From NCBI GenBank assembly GCA_020524525.2, contig CP129018.1, positions 558,001 through 622,000 on the forward strand: DNA of 64,000 nt, read 5' to 3'. Below the pieces are notes generated by a model. It saw nothing but the letters and a program-made list of their open reading frames with translations. It was not told the origin of the DNA and ran no database searches. The position numbers and the translations under genes were made by a program. This DNA is from Bacillus tianshenii (GTDB taxonomy: Bacteria > Bacillota > Bacilli > Bacillales > Bacillaceae_N). Positions 35,585 through 43,682 of this stretch are shown one piece after another. The stretch's first letter is position 1. Every line of letters starts with the position of its first letter.

Positions 35585-35974
35585 TTATTCACCACACAAT
35601 CGTTCAACAGCCGGCACATCCGCTTCCGCCCATTCCAACTCTTTCAGTTGATCACGCTTCACCCATTTTAACTCAGCATGTTCTCTCGCTTCTGGTGTTC
35701 CCTTTGTAATACGTGCTTTAAATGTAATCAGACGAACGATTACCTTCGGATATTGGTGGGTTGTATCTTCCACCTGTTCGAAGACATCAATCTGACAATT
35801 CAATTCTTCCGCAATCTCGCGGCGAAGGGCCTCCTGTGGTGATTCGCCGTTTTCAATTTTTCCACCTGGGAACTCCCAAAGGTTTGGCAGGCTCATTGTT
35901 TCGCTTCGTTTGGCGCAGAGGATTTCATTTTGGTCATTTTCAATTATAGCACCGACAACTTTCACTTGTTTCAA
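35585..35974 (-). CDS. MutT-type Nudix NTP pyrophosphohydrolase
   Basis: 129 residues from TTG at 35974, spaced properly from GGGGAG; a GTG at 35983 overlaps that site. Nudix box is complete: GGKIENGESPQEALRREIAE followed by ELN. The pattern VVGAIIEN...ILCAKRS...LPNLWEFPGGK is that of 8-oxo-dGTP/CTP pyrophosphohydrolases that clean the nucleotide pool. From memory, PLD-helicase-DUF3427 proteins often have a Nudix neighbour, so the convergent pair may be functional. Confidence 0.87.
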   Translation of the reverse strand: MKQVKVVGAIIENDQNEILCAKRSETMSLPNLWEFPGGKIENGESPQEALRREIAEELNCQIDVFEQVEDTTHQYPKVIVRLITFKARITKGTPEAREHAELKWVKRDQLKELEWAEADVPAVERLCGE

Positions 35975-36109
35975 CTTGTTCACTCCCCATAGCTATTCAA
36001 AAAAAGCCTACCACAACAAAAGCTAACGTACAATTCACATTGCAAACGTTGTATTCTTGCTTCTCATAACTGATGGATTTATATGGTAAAATCTAATGGT
36101 GGGGAGGAG

Positions 36110-36664
36110 ATGTATATTCAAAAAATCGTTCTTAGCCTTGTATTTCTAATAATTTGCTCGTTATCATTTCTTTTTTATAATCATCATCAGCCACCAAATA
36201 ATAATGACGTGTTTAGAGCTACAAAAAATTTCTTTCCATCAACAGAGGAAGTATATGCTGTAAAAAAAGTTAATAATGAATGGTTAACATTTTTTAGAAA
36301 TAAGAATACCCTGTTTGTCGGGAAACTGGAACAAAATTGGCTTGGCACATGGCACCTAATAAATGATAAGGGAGAACAAGGAATACTAGCAACAGCTTAT
36401 TATCCTCAAGAAAACGAAGGAGTAACATGGGGTGCATCAGGAGTGGGTGAACGAATAGCTTATTATTTTGGAATGGTCTCTAATCCTAATGTTGAAAAAA
36501 TTATAGTAGAGGCTCAGGGAAAAGAATATCAAGATCTTCCTTTCATTGGGGCAGGTGGAGAACGTTTTTTCTTCCTCAAGACTGAAGGTGATGTCGTTCC
36601 TTACTCCTTTAAAGCACTGTCCAAAGATGGAGAAATCATCGCTCCAAGGCCACCAATTAATTAA
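36110..36664 (+). CDS. Hypothetical membrane-anchored protein
   Basis: 184 residues from ATG at 36110; GGGGAGGAG lies immediately before, a short spacing, and an ATG at 36083 is the alternative. One N-terminal helix (about 5-22), then a soluble external domain with WLTFFRNKNTLFVGKL and WLGTWHLINDKG. Sequence resembles small Bacillus proteins that sit in cell-envelope clusters, but I cannot assign a family. Confidence 0.62.
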   Translation: MYIQKIVLSLVFLIICSLSFLFYNHHQPPNNNDVFRATKNFFPSTEEVYAVKKVNNEWLTFFRNKNTLFVGKLEQNWLGTWHLINDKGEQGILATAYYPQENEGVTWGASGVGERIAYYFGMVSNPNVEKIIVEAQGKEYQDLPFIGAGGERFFFLKTEGDVVPYSFKALSKDGEIIAPRPPIN

Positions 36665-36749
36665 GTTTTTATTGAAGTAAATAGGCAGAAATGGTTGAAG
36701 AACATAATGGCATTTAATGGTACATTAGTTATGGGAGGTGGGGGAATAT

Positions 36750-37274
36750 TTGAAGAACTTATGGGTAGTACTCTTCTTATCAATTTTACTTTTGATGACT
36801 TCTGCTTGTAATAATTCAGAGAAACAAAAAATCATTATCGAAGCAGCTGTTTCAGAGCTAAGTGAAGAAGAATTTGAATATGTTGGAACGCGAGGTTTAG
36901 ACAATCCTGCAATAGAAGATTTTCGCAAATTCACTTTTCATGTTGAAGTGGAACATTCACCCAAAGCTAAACGAAAAGTTGAGCTTCCAACACATAATAG
37001 TTGGAGAGAGGCTATAAACACAATCGATAATAAAGATAGATATTGGTTTGGCGACGGTTATGAAAATAACGATAGTGAAAATTTTGCTGAATATGGGGAG
37101 GAATTCGTTTTTTACTCCAAAGGGTTAAATGAAGAGGAAATTAAGAAGGCTTTTAGTTCCTTGGTGATTTCAATTCATTTAGAGACTGAAAAAGGAGAAA
37201 GCATGGAAAGGGAATATAAAGTTGGCGATATAATTCAATTCAACAGCAATGATAGCCCAAAAACAGTTCACTAA
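36750..37274 (+). CDS. Hypothetical lipoprotein
   Basis: 174 residues from TTG at 36750, with GGGAGGTGGGG before it. Lipoprotein signal LLLMTSAC with Cys near residue 20. The mature part is acidic (SELSEEEFEYV, DGYENNDSENFAEYGEEF) and ends with strands ISIHLETEKGESM and REYKVGDIIQF. No family recognised. It is on the same strand as the protein at 36110, 85 bases later. Confidence 0.65.
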   Translation: MKNLWVVLFLSILLLMTSACNNSEKQKIIIEAAVSELSEEEFEYVGTRGLDNPAIEDFRKFTFHVEVEHSPKAKRKVELPTHNSWREAINTIDNKDRYWFGDGYENNDSENFAEYGEEFVFYSKGLNEEEIKKAFSSLVISIHLETEKGESMEREYKVGDIIQFNSNDSPKTVH

Positions 37275-37313
37275 AGTTCGGACTTATTGTGTGAACGGGT
37301 GCAATCGTTGAAG

Positions 37314-37340
37314 AAGCCACCTGAAAATAGGCGGCTTTTC
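37314..37340. terminator. Terminator between convergent genes
   Basis: AAGCCACCT pairs with AGGCGGCTT (one mismatch) around GAAAAT, ending in TTTT. Located between the lipoprotein and the minus-strand gene. Confidence 0.65.
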
Positions 37341-37369
37341 CACGGATAAAGAACTATTTTAGATATTTT

Positions 37370-38608
37370 TTAATCATCGCAACATGAATTAAAATAATTA
37401 GGCTTTACATATTTGCCGCATGGATAATATTTGCCCATGTCTTGCGGTGTGACGATGACGTTCTTAGGTATATCCTCTGCTGTATACGGGAAATTCGGAG
37501 ATATTTGATTGTTTCTATAAAGTAGGAACAGAGGTACGTAAGGGAGCTGGCTGGCGTCAACCCATGTAAATCCATTTTCAGGGGTTACGCATGACGGGCG
37601 CGGGGCTCCAAAGCTTATAACAAGATTCACGTAGCCTTTTTCATCAATAATTGTCTGATAATCTGAGATTGTATAGAATCCTAACAGGCCAATTGGTGTT
37701 ATGAAACTCATACTCCAATATTGCATGTCTTCATTACCTAGTATTCCAATATTATGATACGTATCCGGGAATGTAGGCACTTTCCAGCGAATAAGCAACA
37801 ACTTGCCGGGATCTCTGGCAATTCGATTGGAAGCTATATAGACCGTATTCCCTTCAGGTTGAGCAAATTCTGGTTTGAAACGTCTCCAGGTTAAATCACA
37901 GCTTTGCCCATGATCCACCTTCTTGTTTCTTCTCTTATTATGATTGGTGAAATTGTTGAAATCACTATAAACATCAACATCCTCCTCATTCCTTTCATCG
38001 TTGTTCGGTTGACTTGTATTGAAAAATCCTTCGGAAGGATAATAACCTTCTTGATTTTCGGCATAGGAAGGGGATAGATGCCTGTCACCTTTGTTTGAAG
38101 GACAGTAAGTGATGAAGGGGAGATCGACACCTCCTGTTTTATCATAGCCCATACTTGGAACGTAAATTCTTAATATAATCAGCCCCCCAGGTCTATTTGG
38201 TTGCCCATTTTCTAAAGTTCCTGCGTAGATAACATTATTACCCGCAGCAGGAACAAAATGATCAGATCCCTCTGGAGGGCTGGTGAAACGGATTTTCAAC
38301 GTATAGTTGCGGTTTGGTGCATCCCAATTCGCTCCAGGCAAAAAGGGGTTCGTACTTCCCGGATCAGGAATTAACTCGCGCCCCGCTACTGAATCAACTA
38401 AACGATGGGTTGGACTATTAGCTACAGTGAAGGAAAAATGTCTTACATAGGGATATCGTCCTTTGATCATAATCTCTGTGTCGGAATCCACTTCATAAGG
38501 GAAAATATAGTAACTAGCATTTTGGTCTCCTAAGAAAAAAAAGGTGTTGCTAGGTTGATAAATCCAATTCTGATGAGGCCCCGGCGTTGGACAATTAGTC
38601 ATTTTCAT
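37370..38608 (-). CDS. Unrecognised 412-residue protein (DUF1214-like wording)
   Basis: 412 residues with no signal peptide or membrane helix. The first half contains IKGRYPYVRHFSFTVANS and GRELIPDPGSTNPFLPG, phrasing like that of the DUF1214/DUF1254 beta-domains, which have a similar R-Y-x-R-x-F-S and P-D-P-G-S-x-N-P-F pattern. A low-complexity charged insert (DERNEEDVDVYSD...NHNKRRNKK) divides it, and the end is Cys-rich (CGKYVKPNYFNSCCDD). Function unknown; it stands alone among unrelated lipoprotein genes, which hints at recent acquisition. Confidence 0.65.
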   Translation of the reverse strand: MKMTNCPTPGPHQNWIYQPSNTFFFLGDQNASYYIFPYEVDSDTEIMIKGRYPYVRHFSFTVANSPTHRLVDSVAGRELIPDPGSTNPFLPGANWDAPNRNYTLKIRFTSPPEGSDHFVPAAGNNVIYAGTLENGQPNRPGGLIILRIYVPSMGYDKTGGVDLPFITYCPSNKGDRHLSPSYAENQEGYYPSEGFFNTSQPNNDERNEEDVDVYSDFNNFTNHNKRRNKKVDHGQSCDLTWRRFKPEFAQPEGNTVYIASNRIARDPGKLLLIRWKVPTFPDTYHNIGILGNEDMQYWSMSFITPIGLLGFYTISDYQTIIDEKGYVNLVISFGAPRPSCVTPENGFTWVDASQLPYVPLFLLYRNNQISPNFPYTAEDIPKNVIVTPQDMGKYYPCGKYVKPNYFNSCCDD

Positions 38609-38790
38609 ACATATCCTTTCTTATTTGTTTGCTATAGTTTATGAGATTATCAATTCTATAGAAACGGCAGATGTCGATGTATTGGTTATGTTTTCATAAG
38701 AACGGGGAAGGAACTCTTGTGATTTGCTACCAAACAAAGCGGAACGAAATTTGTACCAAGGGCTTTGGATTGAAGGAAGGGGAAAGTAAT

Positions 38791-39355
38791 GTGGCAATTC
38801 TGAAAAGGAAAAAGCTTTTATTTATCATTTTGATCATGATTCTATTTTCACTTAGTATGACAAGGTGCAGCAAGACAAGTACGGATATAGAAGATTATCT
38901 AAACACTGGAACGAACCTTGACCGACATGCAAAAGATATGATGCCTACGCTTGATGAGCTACCTGAATATGAAAATATCGAATATAGGCATACGCGTAAA
39001 ACAATGCTTATGTTTCAAGCTAACTCGGTTGCATTAATTGTTAAATATGAGGATAAAACATATGAAAGCGAAACAGAGAGATTAACAGAAAACTATACAT
39101 TCTTAAATGAAAAAAGATATTCTATGCCGGAATATGAATTTCCAGTCAACAGTTATACCTTTAACGTAGTGAAAGGAAATGAAAAAAGCTACACCCACTT
39201 TCCGAAATCCTTTGGAATGATTGGGACATCGGATGAGAAAAAAAAGTATTGCATATTTATATTTTTATGATTTTGATTTAGATGTAATAGAAAATGAAGA
39301 TGACAGCAACCCTATGACTGATTTTGTTAATCAGTATTTTGACTATGACTTTTAG
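38791..39355 (+). pseudogene. Lipoprotein gene frameshifted at a second A8 run
   Basis: GTG at 38791 follows AAGGGG by 8 bases and gives a lipoprotein signal (LFSLSMTRC). The frame stops at 39270 just after eight A (39238-39245). With seven A it would run on through SIAYLYFYDFDLDVIENED to a stop at 39355, giving about 188 residues with an acidic tail. The read-on sequence looks coding, so I treat this as one gene broken by a single base. Family not recognised. Confidence 0.6.
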
Positions 39356-39485
39356 GATTGCAACATTTTTCTTCACAGCAATGTAGATTTCTTATCGTAT
39401 TGGTGGAAAAATGTGTGTTGGTTCAGCGGTTGTTAAAGAATGGCGTTATATCCATAATCAAAAGACCTTCAACATAGGGCGAGTG

Positions 39486-39515
39486 TTGAACAAGCTAAAA
39501 AATCGTTGGTATAAT
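39486..39515 (+). promoter_or_regulatory. Sigma-A type promoter
   Basis: TTGAAC, an 18-base spacer and a perfect TATAAT, 20 bases before the start codon at 39535. Confidence 0.6.
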
Positions 39516-39534
39516 AAATCTAGGTGGTGAGGAT

Positions 39535-39774
39535 ATGGAAAATAAAGAATTAATGCAAATGTTTTCATCCTTGTTAGACGAAAAGCTACAACCATTAAGT
39601 GAGCGTTTGGAAAGGCTTGAAGGTGGACAACAAGTTATTATAGAAGAACTAGATAACGTGGCTGAGTAAGTTGCTAGTAACACTGAAAAGCAAACTAGTG
39701 TCGAAAGCGTAGCTGTAAAAGTAGCTGAGCATGATATGGATATAAAGTTACTAAAAAAATTTATAACAAATTAG
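39535..39774 (+). pseudogene. Small coiled-coil protein gene with an in-frame stop
   Basis: ATG at 39535 after GGTGAGGAT. The first 44 codons encode a heptad-rich helix (LLDEKLQPLSERLERLEGG), then a TAA; the same frame continues to 39774 with VASNTEKQTSVESVAVKV and DIKLLKKFITN. The continuation reads like the C-terminus of the same coiled-coil family as the 104-residue protein at 44063, so this is a nonsense-mutated relative. The promoter and terminator are intact. Confidence 0.6.
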
Positions 39775-39775
39775 A

Positions 39776-39818
39776 AAAAGGTTGGATGAGATATTGTGTC
39801 ATTCATCCTTTATTTTTT
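39776..39818 (+). terminator. Rho-independent terminator
   Basis: GGATGA pairs with TCATCC (with flanking A-T pairs) and is followed by a T-rich tract. Confidence 0.6.
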
Positions 39819-39975
39819 TGATTATCAATAAATTGTGAATAAATACACTTAAAGTAACGGGTGCGTTTCTGCAACAAGGAAAGATATTTGGAAAGTGATT
39901 GTTAAATATGCACAGACGCTTTTTTAGACATGATATAATATTATTAAGAGTAATGAAGAATGTGAGGGATTCTTT

Positions 39976-40263
39976 ATGTTATATGATGTTCTTCAAGAAA
40001 AGCGTGAGCTAATTTTGAAATTAGCTGATAATCATGGTATCCAAAATGTTCGTGTTTTCGGTTCTGTTGCAAGGCACGAAGATGGACCTAAAAGTGATCT
40101 TGATTTACTTGTGGAGTTTGAGGAAGGAAGAAGTTTGTTTGACTTGATTCGGTTTAAACAAGAGGTTGAAGACTTACTCGGAATTAAAGTCGATGTTGTA
40201 ACAGAAAATTCGCTTCATTGGAGTATGAAAGAAGATGTGTTAAACGGAGCTATTCAATTATGA
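39976..40263 (+). CDS. mntA: MntA-type minimal nucleotidyltransferase antitoxin
   Basis: 95 residues. The signature GSVARHEDGPKSDLDLLV gives Gly29-Ser30 and Asp41/Asp43, the active site of polymerase-beta-like minimal nucleotidyltransferases. In HepT/MntA pairs it AMPylates a tyrosine of the HepT toxin and so neutralises it. Stop overlaps the HepT start (ATGA), indicating coupled translation. Confidence 0.92.
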   Translation: MLYDVLQEKRELILKLADNHGIQNVRVFGSVARHEDGPKSDLDLLVEFEEGRSLFDLIRFKQEVEDLLGIKVDVVTENSLHWSMKEDVLNGAIQL

Positions 40264-40592
40264 AGAATGACAAAATCTATTTGCTTCATATCTTGGAGTG
40301 CATAGAAAATATTGAATCATATATACCGAATGGCGAAAGTGATTTTTTTAGTTCTAAACTAATTCAAGATGCGGTTATTCGTAATTTAGAAATTGTTGGG
40401 GAAGCAACTAAACATGTATCAAAAGAGTTTCGAAAGCATCATCCCCATGTACCTTGGCGTGAGATGGCAGGATTAAGAGATGTTTTAATTCATGATTATT
40501 TTGGAGTAGATAACGGAATTGTATGGAACGTGGTTGAGAAAGAAATACCACTTTTGAAAGATAAGATAAGTGATTTACTTGAGCGATACTAG
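40260..40592 (+). CDS. hepT: HepT-type HEPN ribonuclease toxin
   Basis: 110 residues from ATG at 40260, which overlaps the antitoxin stop. The catalytic HEPN motif RX4HXY is present as RDVLIHDY (Arg73, His78, Tyr80), preceded by the family's IVGEATKHVS segment. HepT cleaves RNA and is switched off when MntA adds AMP to the motif tyrosine. Both partners look intact. Short direct repeats lie on each side of the pair. Confidence 0.93.
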   Translation: MKNDKIYLLHILECIENIESYIPNGESDFFSSKLIQDAVIRNLEIVGEATKHVSKEFRKHHPHVPWREMAGLRDVLIHDYFGVDNGIVWNVVEKEIPLLKDKISDLLERY

Positions 40593-40669
40593 AATATCTA
40601 ATGGCTTGGATTAAAAAATCTAAAGCCTGTTTATCTTTTAACTATAAAAATTGCTCTTTCACTATCGGG

Positions 40670-40700
40670 GGCGTTTCTGGAACAAGCAGAAACGCCTTAT
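40670..40700 (+). terminator. Rho-independent terminator
   Basis: GGCGTTTCTG pairs perfectly with CAGAAACGCC around GAACAAG, followed by TTATTATTATT. It lies 78 bases after hepT. Confidence 0.7.
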
Positions 40701-41019
40701 TATTATTGGCAGTGTGGTGGAGAAAGGATTGAGCCTTCGTGCACATAACCGAATTTACACTTTTCTATTTATAAGATGTTTGGATTCTTCTCTATTTTGT
40801 TCTTCTGACTTTTGTCTTTTCAATTCTTTTATTTCTTTCATTTATATCCTCATTTTACCATTTATTTTCCTGCATAACTACTTCGTTCATGCAAGAAGTA
40901 CAGCATTGATAGCTACTATTAATGTGCTAAATCACTGAAGGATTGTCTTCGCTGCTTAACGTTAACAAACAATTTACATTACAAACATTGAAATCTCTTG
41001 CAGATGATTATACACTTAT

Positions 41020-41034
41020 TATCGAAATTCGATA
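41020..41034 (+). promoter_or_regulatory. Candidate PadR operator
   Basis: TATCGAA-A-TTCGATA is a perfect 15-base palindrome 34 bases before the PadR start, in the expected promoter region. Confidence 0.5.
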
Positions 41035-41067
41035 TAGAGTTTCGTTATTGGAAGGGGTTGGAATGGG

Positions 41068-41376
41068 ATGAGTAATAAAGTGTTGCGGAAGTTGTTTTTA
41101 GGATTTATTCAAATACATATCCTGCATCATGCGAAGGAGGAGGCGATCTATGGGTCGTGGATGTTAGAGGAACTGCGTGAGCATGGCTATGATATAAGCG
41201 CAGGGACGCTGTATCCGATTCTGCACAATATGGAAGCGGATGAGCTGCTGAAGAAGGAAGAAGTGAATGTGGAAGGGAAGATTCGGAAGTATTATCGCAC
41301 GACAGAGAAGGGCGATGAGGTTCTGACAGAAGCAAGAGCGAAGGCATATGAATTATTCAAGGAAATCAAGGAATGA
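41068..41376 (+). CDS. PadR family transcriptional regulator
   Basis: 102 residues. PadR winged helix: IHILHHAKEEAIYGSWMLEELREHGY, then ISAGTLYPILHNMEADELL as recognition helix and wing, and KIRKYYRTTEKGDEVL. Short form (PadR-s2) lacking the long C-terminal domain. Its stop overlaps the chromate transporter start by four bases, so it most likely represses this two-gene operon in response to chromate or a related signal. Confidence 0.92.
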   Translation: MSNKVLRKLFLGFIQIHILHHAKEEAIYGSWMLEELREHGYDISAGTLYPILHNMEADELLKKEEVNVEGKIRKYYRTTEKGDEVLTEARAKAYELFKEIKE

Positions 41377-42590
41377 ATGAGGTGGACAACTTGAATCAAC
41401 AACCAAAGCAGAAGAATCATTTGCAAACATTACTCGAAATTTTATTTGCTTCTACGAAGTTAGGGTTTACATCATTTGGCGGGCCTGTGGCTCATCTCGC
41501 TTATTTTAAGGACGAGTATATTGACCGGCGGAAGTGGCTGGATGATAAGACATATGCGGATATCATTGCGCTGTGTCAGTTCCTGCCCGGGCCTGCGAGC
41601 TCACAGGTTGGGATTGCGATCGGCATGCTGAGGGGAGGAATGCTAGGCGGGCTTATCTCATGGATAGGGTTCACGGTTCCTTCGATTATTGTGCTGATTC
41701 TATTCGCACTTGCCTATCAAACATTTACACTCGAAGATGCTAATTTTATACATAGCTTGAAAGTGGTCGCGGCGGCGGTCGTGCTGCATGCGCTGCTTGG
41801 TATGGGGGCGAAGTTAACGCCGGATAAGACGCGGCTTGCGATTGCGGGAGCTGCGGCGACAATTATGCTGTTGTACCCGTCGGCGTGGATGCAGATTGCG
41901 ATTATTGTTGGGGCAGGCTTGCTAGGAATGAAGCTGTTTCGGGATAAGGCAGATTCGAAAGTGAAGCCGTTTAGCGTGAATATTTCGAAGCGGACTGGCA
42001 TTGTGTCGTTGGGAACTTTGGTTACGATGCTTGTTGTGCTCCCTGTTCTAACGAAGCTGACAGACAATCCGCTTCTAAGCATTTTCGATACATTCTTCAG
42101 AGTTGGTTCACTCGTATTCGGCGGGGGACATGTTGTGTTGCCGATGATTGAGCGTGAAGTAGTGCCAACAGGCTGGCTGACACCTGATGAATTTCTCGCA
42201 GGCTATGGAATGGCGCAGGCGGTTCCTGGTCCGCTGTTCACATTTGCAAGCTACTTAGGAACGATGATGGACGGCGTAATAGGCGCGATTGTCGCAACAG
42301 CCGGCATCTTCTTACCGTCATTTCTGCTGATTATTGCAGCATTGCCGTTTTTGAATGAATTACGCAAACGTTCTGCATTCCAAGGCATCTTAATGGGTGT
42401 AAATGCAAGTGTCGTTGGCATTCTGCTTGCGGCGTTTTACGACCCCGTCCTGAAGAGCTCCATTTTTAACGCAGAGGACTTTGCCTTAGGCGCCGTATTG
42501 TTTGGATTATTGTACATTTGGAAAGTACCTGCATGGATGATTGTGATTTTGGGTGTTGTAGGTGGGTATGTTATGAACGTTATTGCATAA
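41373..42590 (+). CDS. chrA: ChrA chromate transporter (long form)
   Basis: 405 residues with two homologous CHR domains and 10-12 membrane helices. Motifs FTSFGGPVAHLAYFKDEYI and QFLPGPASSQVGIAIG mark the N-terminal domain; VGSLVFGGGHVVLPMI and AQAVPGPLFTFASYLG mark the C-terminal one. Long-chain CHR proteins export chromate using the proton gradient. Overlap with padR indicates joint expression. Confidence 0.94.
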   Translation: MNEVDNLNQQPKQKNHLQTLLEILFASTKLGFTSFGGPVAHLAYFKDEYIDRRKWLDDKTYADIIALCQFLPGPASSQVGIAIGMLRGGMLGGLISWIGFTVPSIIVLILFALAYQTFTLEDANFIHSLKVVAAAVVLHALLGMGAKLTPDKTRLAIAGAAATIMLLYPSAWMQIAIIVGAGLLGMKLFRDKADSKVKPFSVNISKRTGIVSLGTLVTMLVVLPVLTKLTDNPLLSIFDTFFRVGSLVFGGGHVVLPMIEREVVPTGWLTPDEFLAGYGMAQAVPGPLFTFASYLGTMMDGVIGAIVATAGIFLPSFLLIIAALPFLNELRKRSAFQGILMGVNASVVGILLAAFYDPVLKSSIFNAEDFALGAVLFGLLYIWKVPAWMIVILGVVGGYVMNVIA

Positions 42591-42597
42591 GGGATAG

Positions 42598-42627
42598 CGC
42601 AGCTCACAATGTGGGTTGCGTTTCTTA
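42598..42627 (+). terminator. Rho-independent terminator (duplicated at 44609)
   Basis: CGCAGCTCAC pairs with GTGGGTTGCG (two wobbles) around AAT, followed by TTTCTT. An almost identical copy lies at 44609-44638. Confidence 0.85.
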
Positions 42628-42667
42628 TTGTTTAATAAATGATTGATATGATGCGGTCACTGGGGAG

Positions 42668-42694
42668 TGTAAATGCAATTTTGTTGCATTTACA
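42668..42694 (+). promoter_or_regulatory. Candidate HigA operator palindrome
   Basis: TGTAAATGCAA and TTGCATTTACA form 11-base perfect arms around TTTTG, some 30 bases upstream of a TATAAT (42723-42728). The core GCAATTTTGTTGCA recurs at 43394, downstream of higA. Confidence 0.55.
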
Positions 42695-42734
42695 AATGCT
42701 ATACGAAATATGACTTATAAGTTATAATGAAGGT

Positions 42735-43001
42735 ATGGATCATTTAATCTGGGAAACACTAGAATACGAAAAAGAAAATGGAGAAATCCCTGTTCAAACC
42801 TTTTTGAATTCATTGCCTGCGAAACAAGCAAGTAAAGTTGTAAGGGACCTAGAGCTGCTTGAAAGTTTTGGCCCTCGCTGGGGGGAGCCCCAAGTTAAAT
42901 ATATCAGTGACGGCATATATGAGCTTCGTACAAAACAAGGCAGCAATATCTTTCGAACGTTCTTTTTCCGCTGGCTTAAAAGAAAGGGGAATCAATCATG
43001 A
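42735..43001 (+). CDS. higB: HigB/gp49-like toxin, C-terminally shortened
   Basis: 88 residues. The N-terminal and middle parts match the gp49-like RelE/HigB ribonuclease family: TFLNSLPAKQASKVVRDLELL, FGPRWGEPQVKYISDGIYELR and KQGSNIFRTFF. Full members run to 110-120 residues with a conserved IVLLHGF and KKTQKTP segment; here that is absent and the chain ends RWLKRKGNQS. An in-frame internal deletion would explain it. Catalysis is therefore doubtful. The TATAAT lies only seven bases before the ATG, so the mRNA may be nearly leaderless. The stop overlaps higA. Confidence 0.8.
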   Translation: MDHLIWETLEYEKENGEIPVQTFLNSLPAKQASKVVRDLELLESFGPRWGEPQVKYISDGIYELRTKQGSNIFRTFFFRWLKRKGNQS

Positions 43002-43303
43002 GTTTTGCCAAGCGCTATGCTCAACAGCGCTCTGAGCGTGATCCTGAATTTCAACAGGAGTGGAAGTCGTCAACACTAGAAAGACAGCTTGCAGCTCAAC
43101 TTATTGAATTGCGTTTAAACCTCGGCCTGACACAAAGTCAATTCGGTGAGTTAGTGGGAATGAAGCAGAGTGTGATTTCTCGCTTAGAGAACGGAGAACA
43201 AAATATTACGCTCAATACCCTGCAGGAGATTATTCAAAAGGCCGGCGCAAGAGTAAGTATAGATATTTCGCTTTCAGAACCACCGATGATAACTACAACT
43301 TAA
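42998..43303 (+). CDS. higA: HigA-like XRE antitoxin
   Basis: 101 residues; overlaps the toxin gene by four bases. HTH motif LNLGLTQSQFGELVGMKQSVISRLENGE, followed by a helix ending ITLNTLQEIIQKAGA and a short C-terminal strand. As in HigBA pairs, toxin first, antitoxin second. It should bind both the toxin and the upstream palindrome. Intact, unlike its partner. Confidence 0.9.
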   Translation: MSFAKRYAQQRSERDPEFQQEWKSSTLERQLAAQLIELRLNLGLTQSQFGELVGMKQSVISRLENGEQNITLNTLQEIIQKAGARVSIDISLSEPPMITTT

Positions 43304-43682
43304 GTTAATGCTAGTCAGGCATTATGGAATTACAAATGAAGCCGTACCTTATAATTGGTGCGGCTTCGCTGTTTGATGGATGTAACAAAAATAGCAATTT
43401 TGTTGCAACAGGGAAATTGATTATTTTACAAAAAAACAAATTGTATATTACAGAATTGAGAGCATTATTAGAATACCTAGTAAAATAGGTAAAGAAATTA
43501 AAAAAGTTAAGGTATCATTGAATACTAGGATTGTAGTTTTTTTAGTAGTTAGCCTTTATAATCAGGATAATGGTTATAAATGGGAGTGATTTACTTTGGT
43601 AAATGGAAAATACTTGAAGGTAATGAATTGAAATATTCGCATTAATCAATCATCATCTTTTTTTATTAATGAGGAGGATTTT
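43304..43682. other. Intergenic region after higA
   Basis: About 380 bases. A hairpin at 43341-43368 (GAAGCCGTACC with GGTGCGGCTTC) may end higBA though it has a weak T-tract. At about 43381-43407 a second inverted repeat contains the same GCAATTTTGTTGCA core as the candidate HigA operator. The rest is AT-rich, with no gene seen. Confidence 0.5.

Larger units (their letters stand above)
40593..41067. other. Intergenic region between HepT and PadR genes
   Basis: About 475 bases. It holds a good terminator (40670-40700), a 15-base palindrome (41020-41034) and very AT-rich sequence between. A 28-codon minus-strand frame at 40755-40841 with GAGGAT before its ATG is rich in Lys and Glu, but there is not enough to call it. 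No other gene seen. Confidence 0.5.

Noticed and set aside
40755-40841. 28-codon minus-strand frame with GAGGAT upstream, Lys/Glu-rich
   Set aside because: Could be a tiny basic protein, but length and lack of any family signal make it unsafe to call.
40651-40938. 95-residue plus-strand frame between hepT and padR
   Set aside because: Starts inside the terminator hairpin, Phe/Ser-rich composition with no ribosome site.
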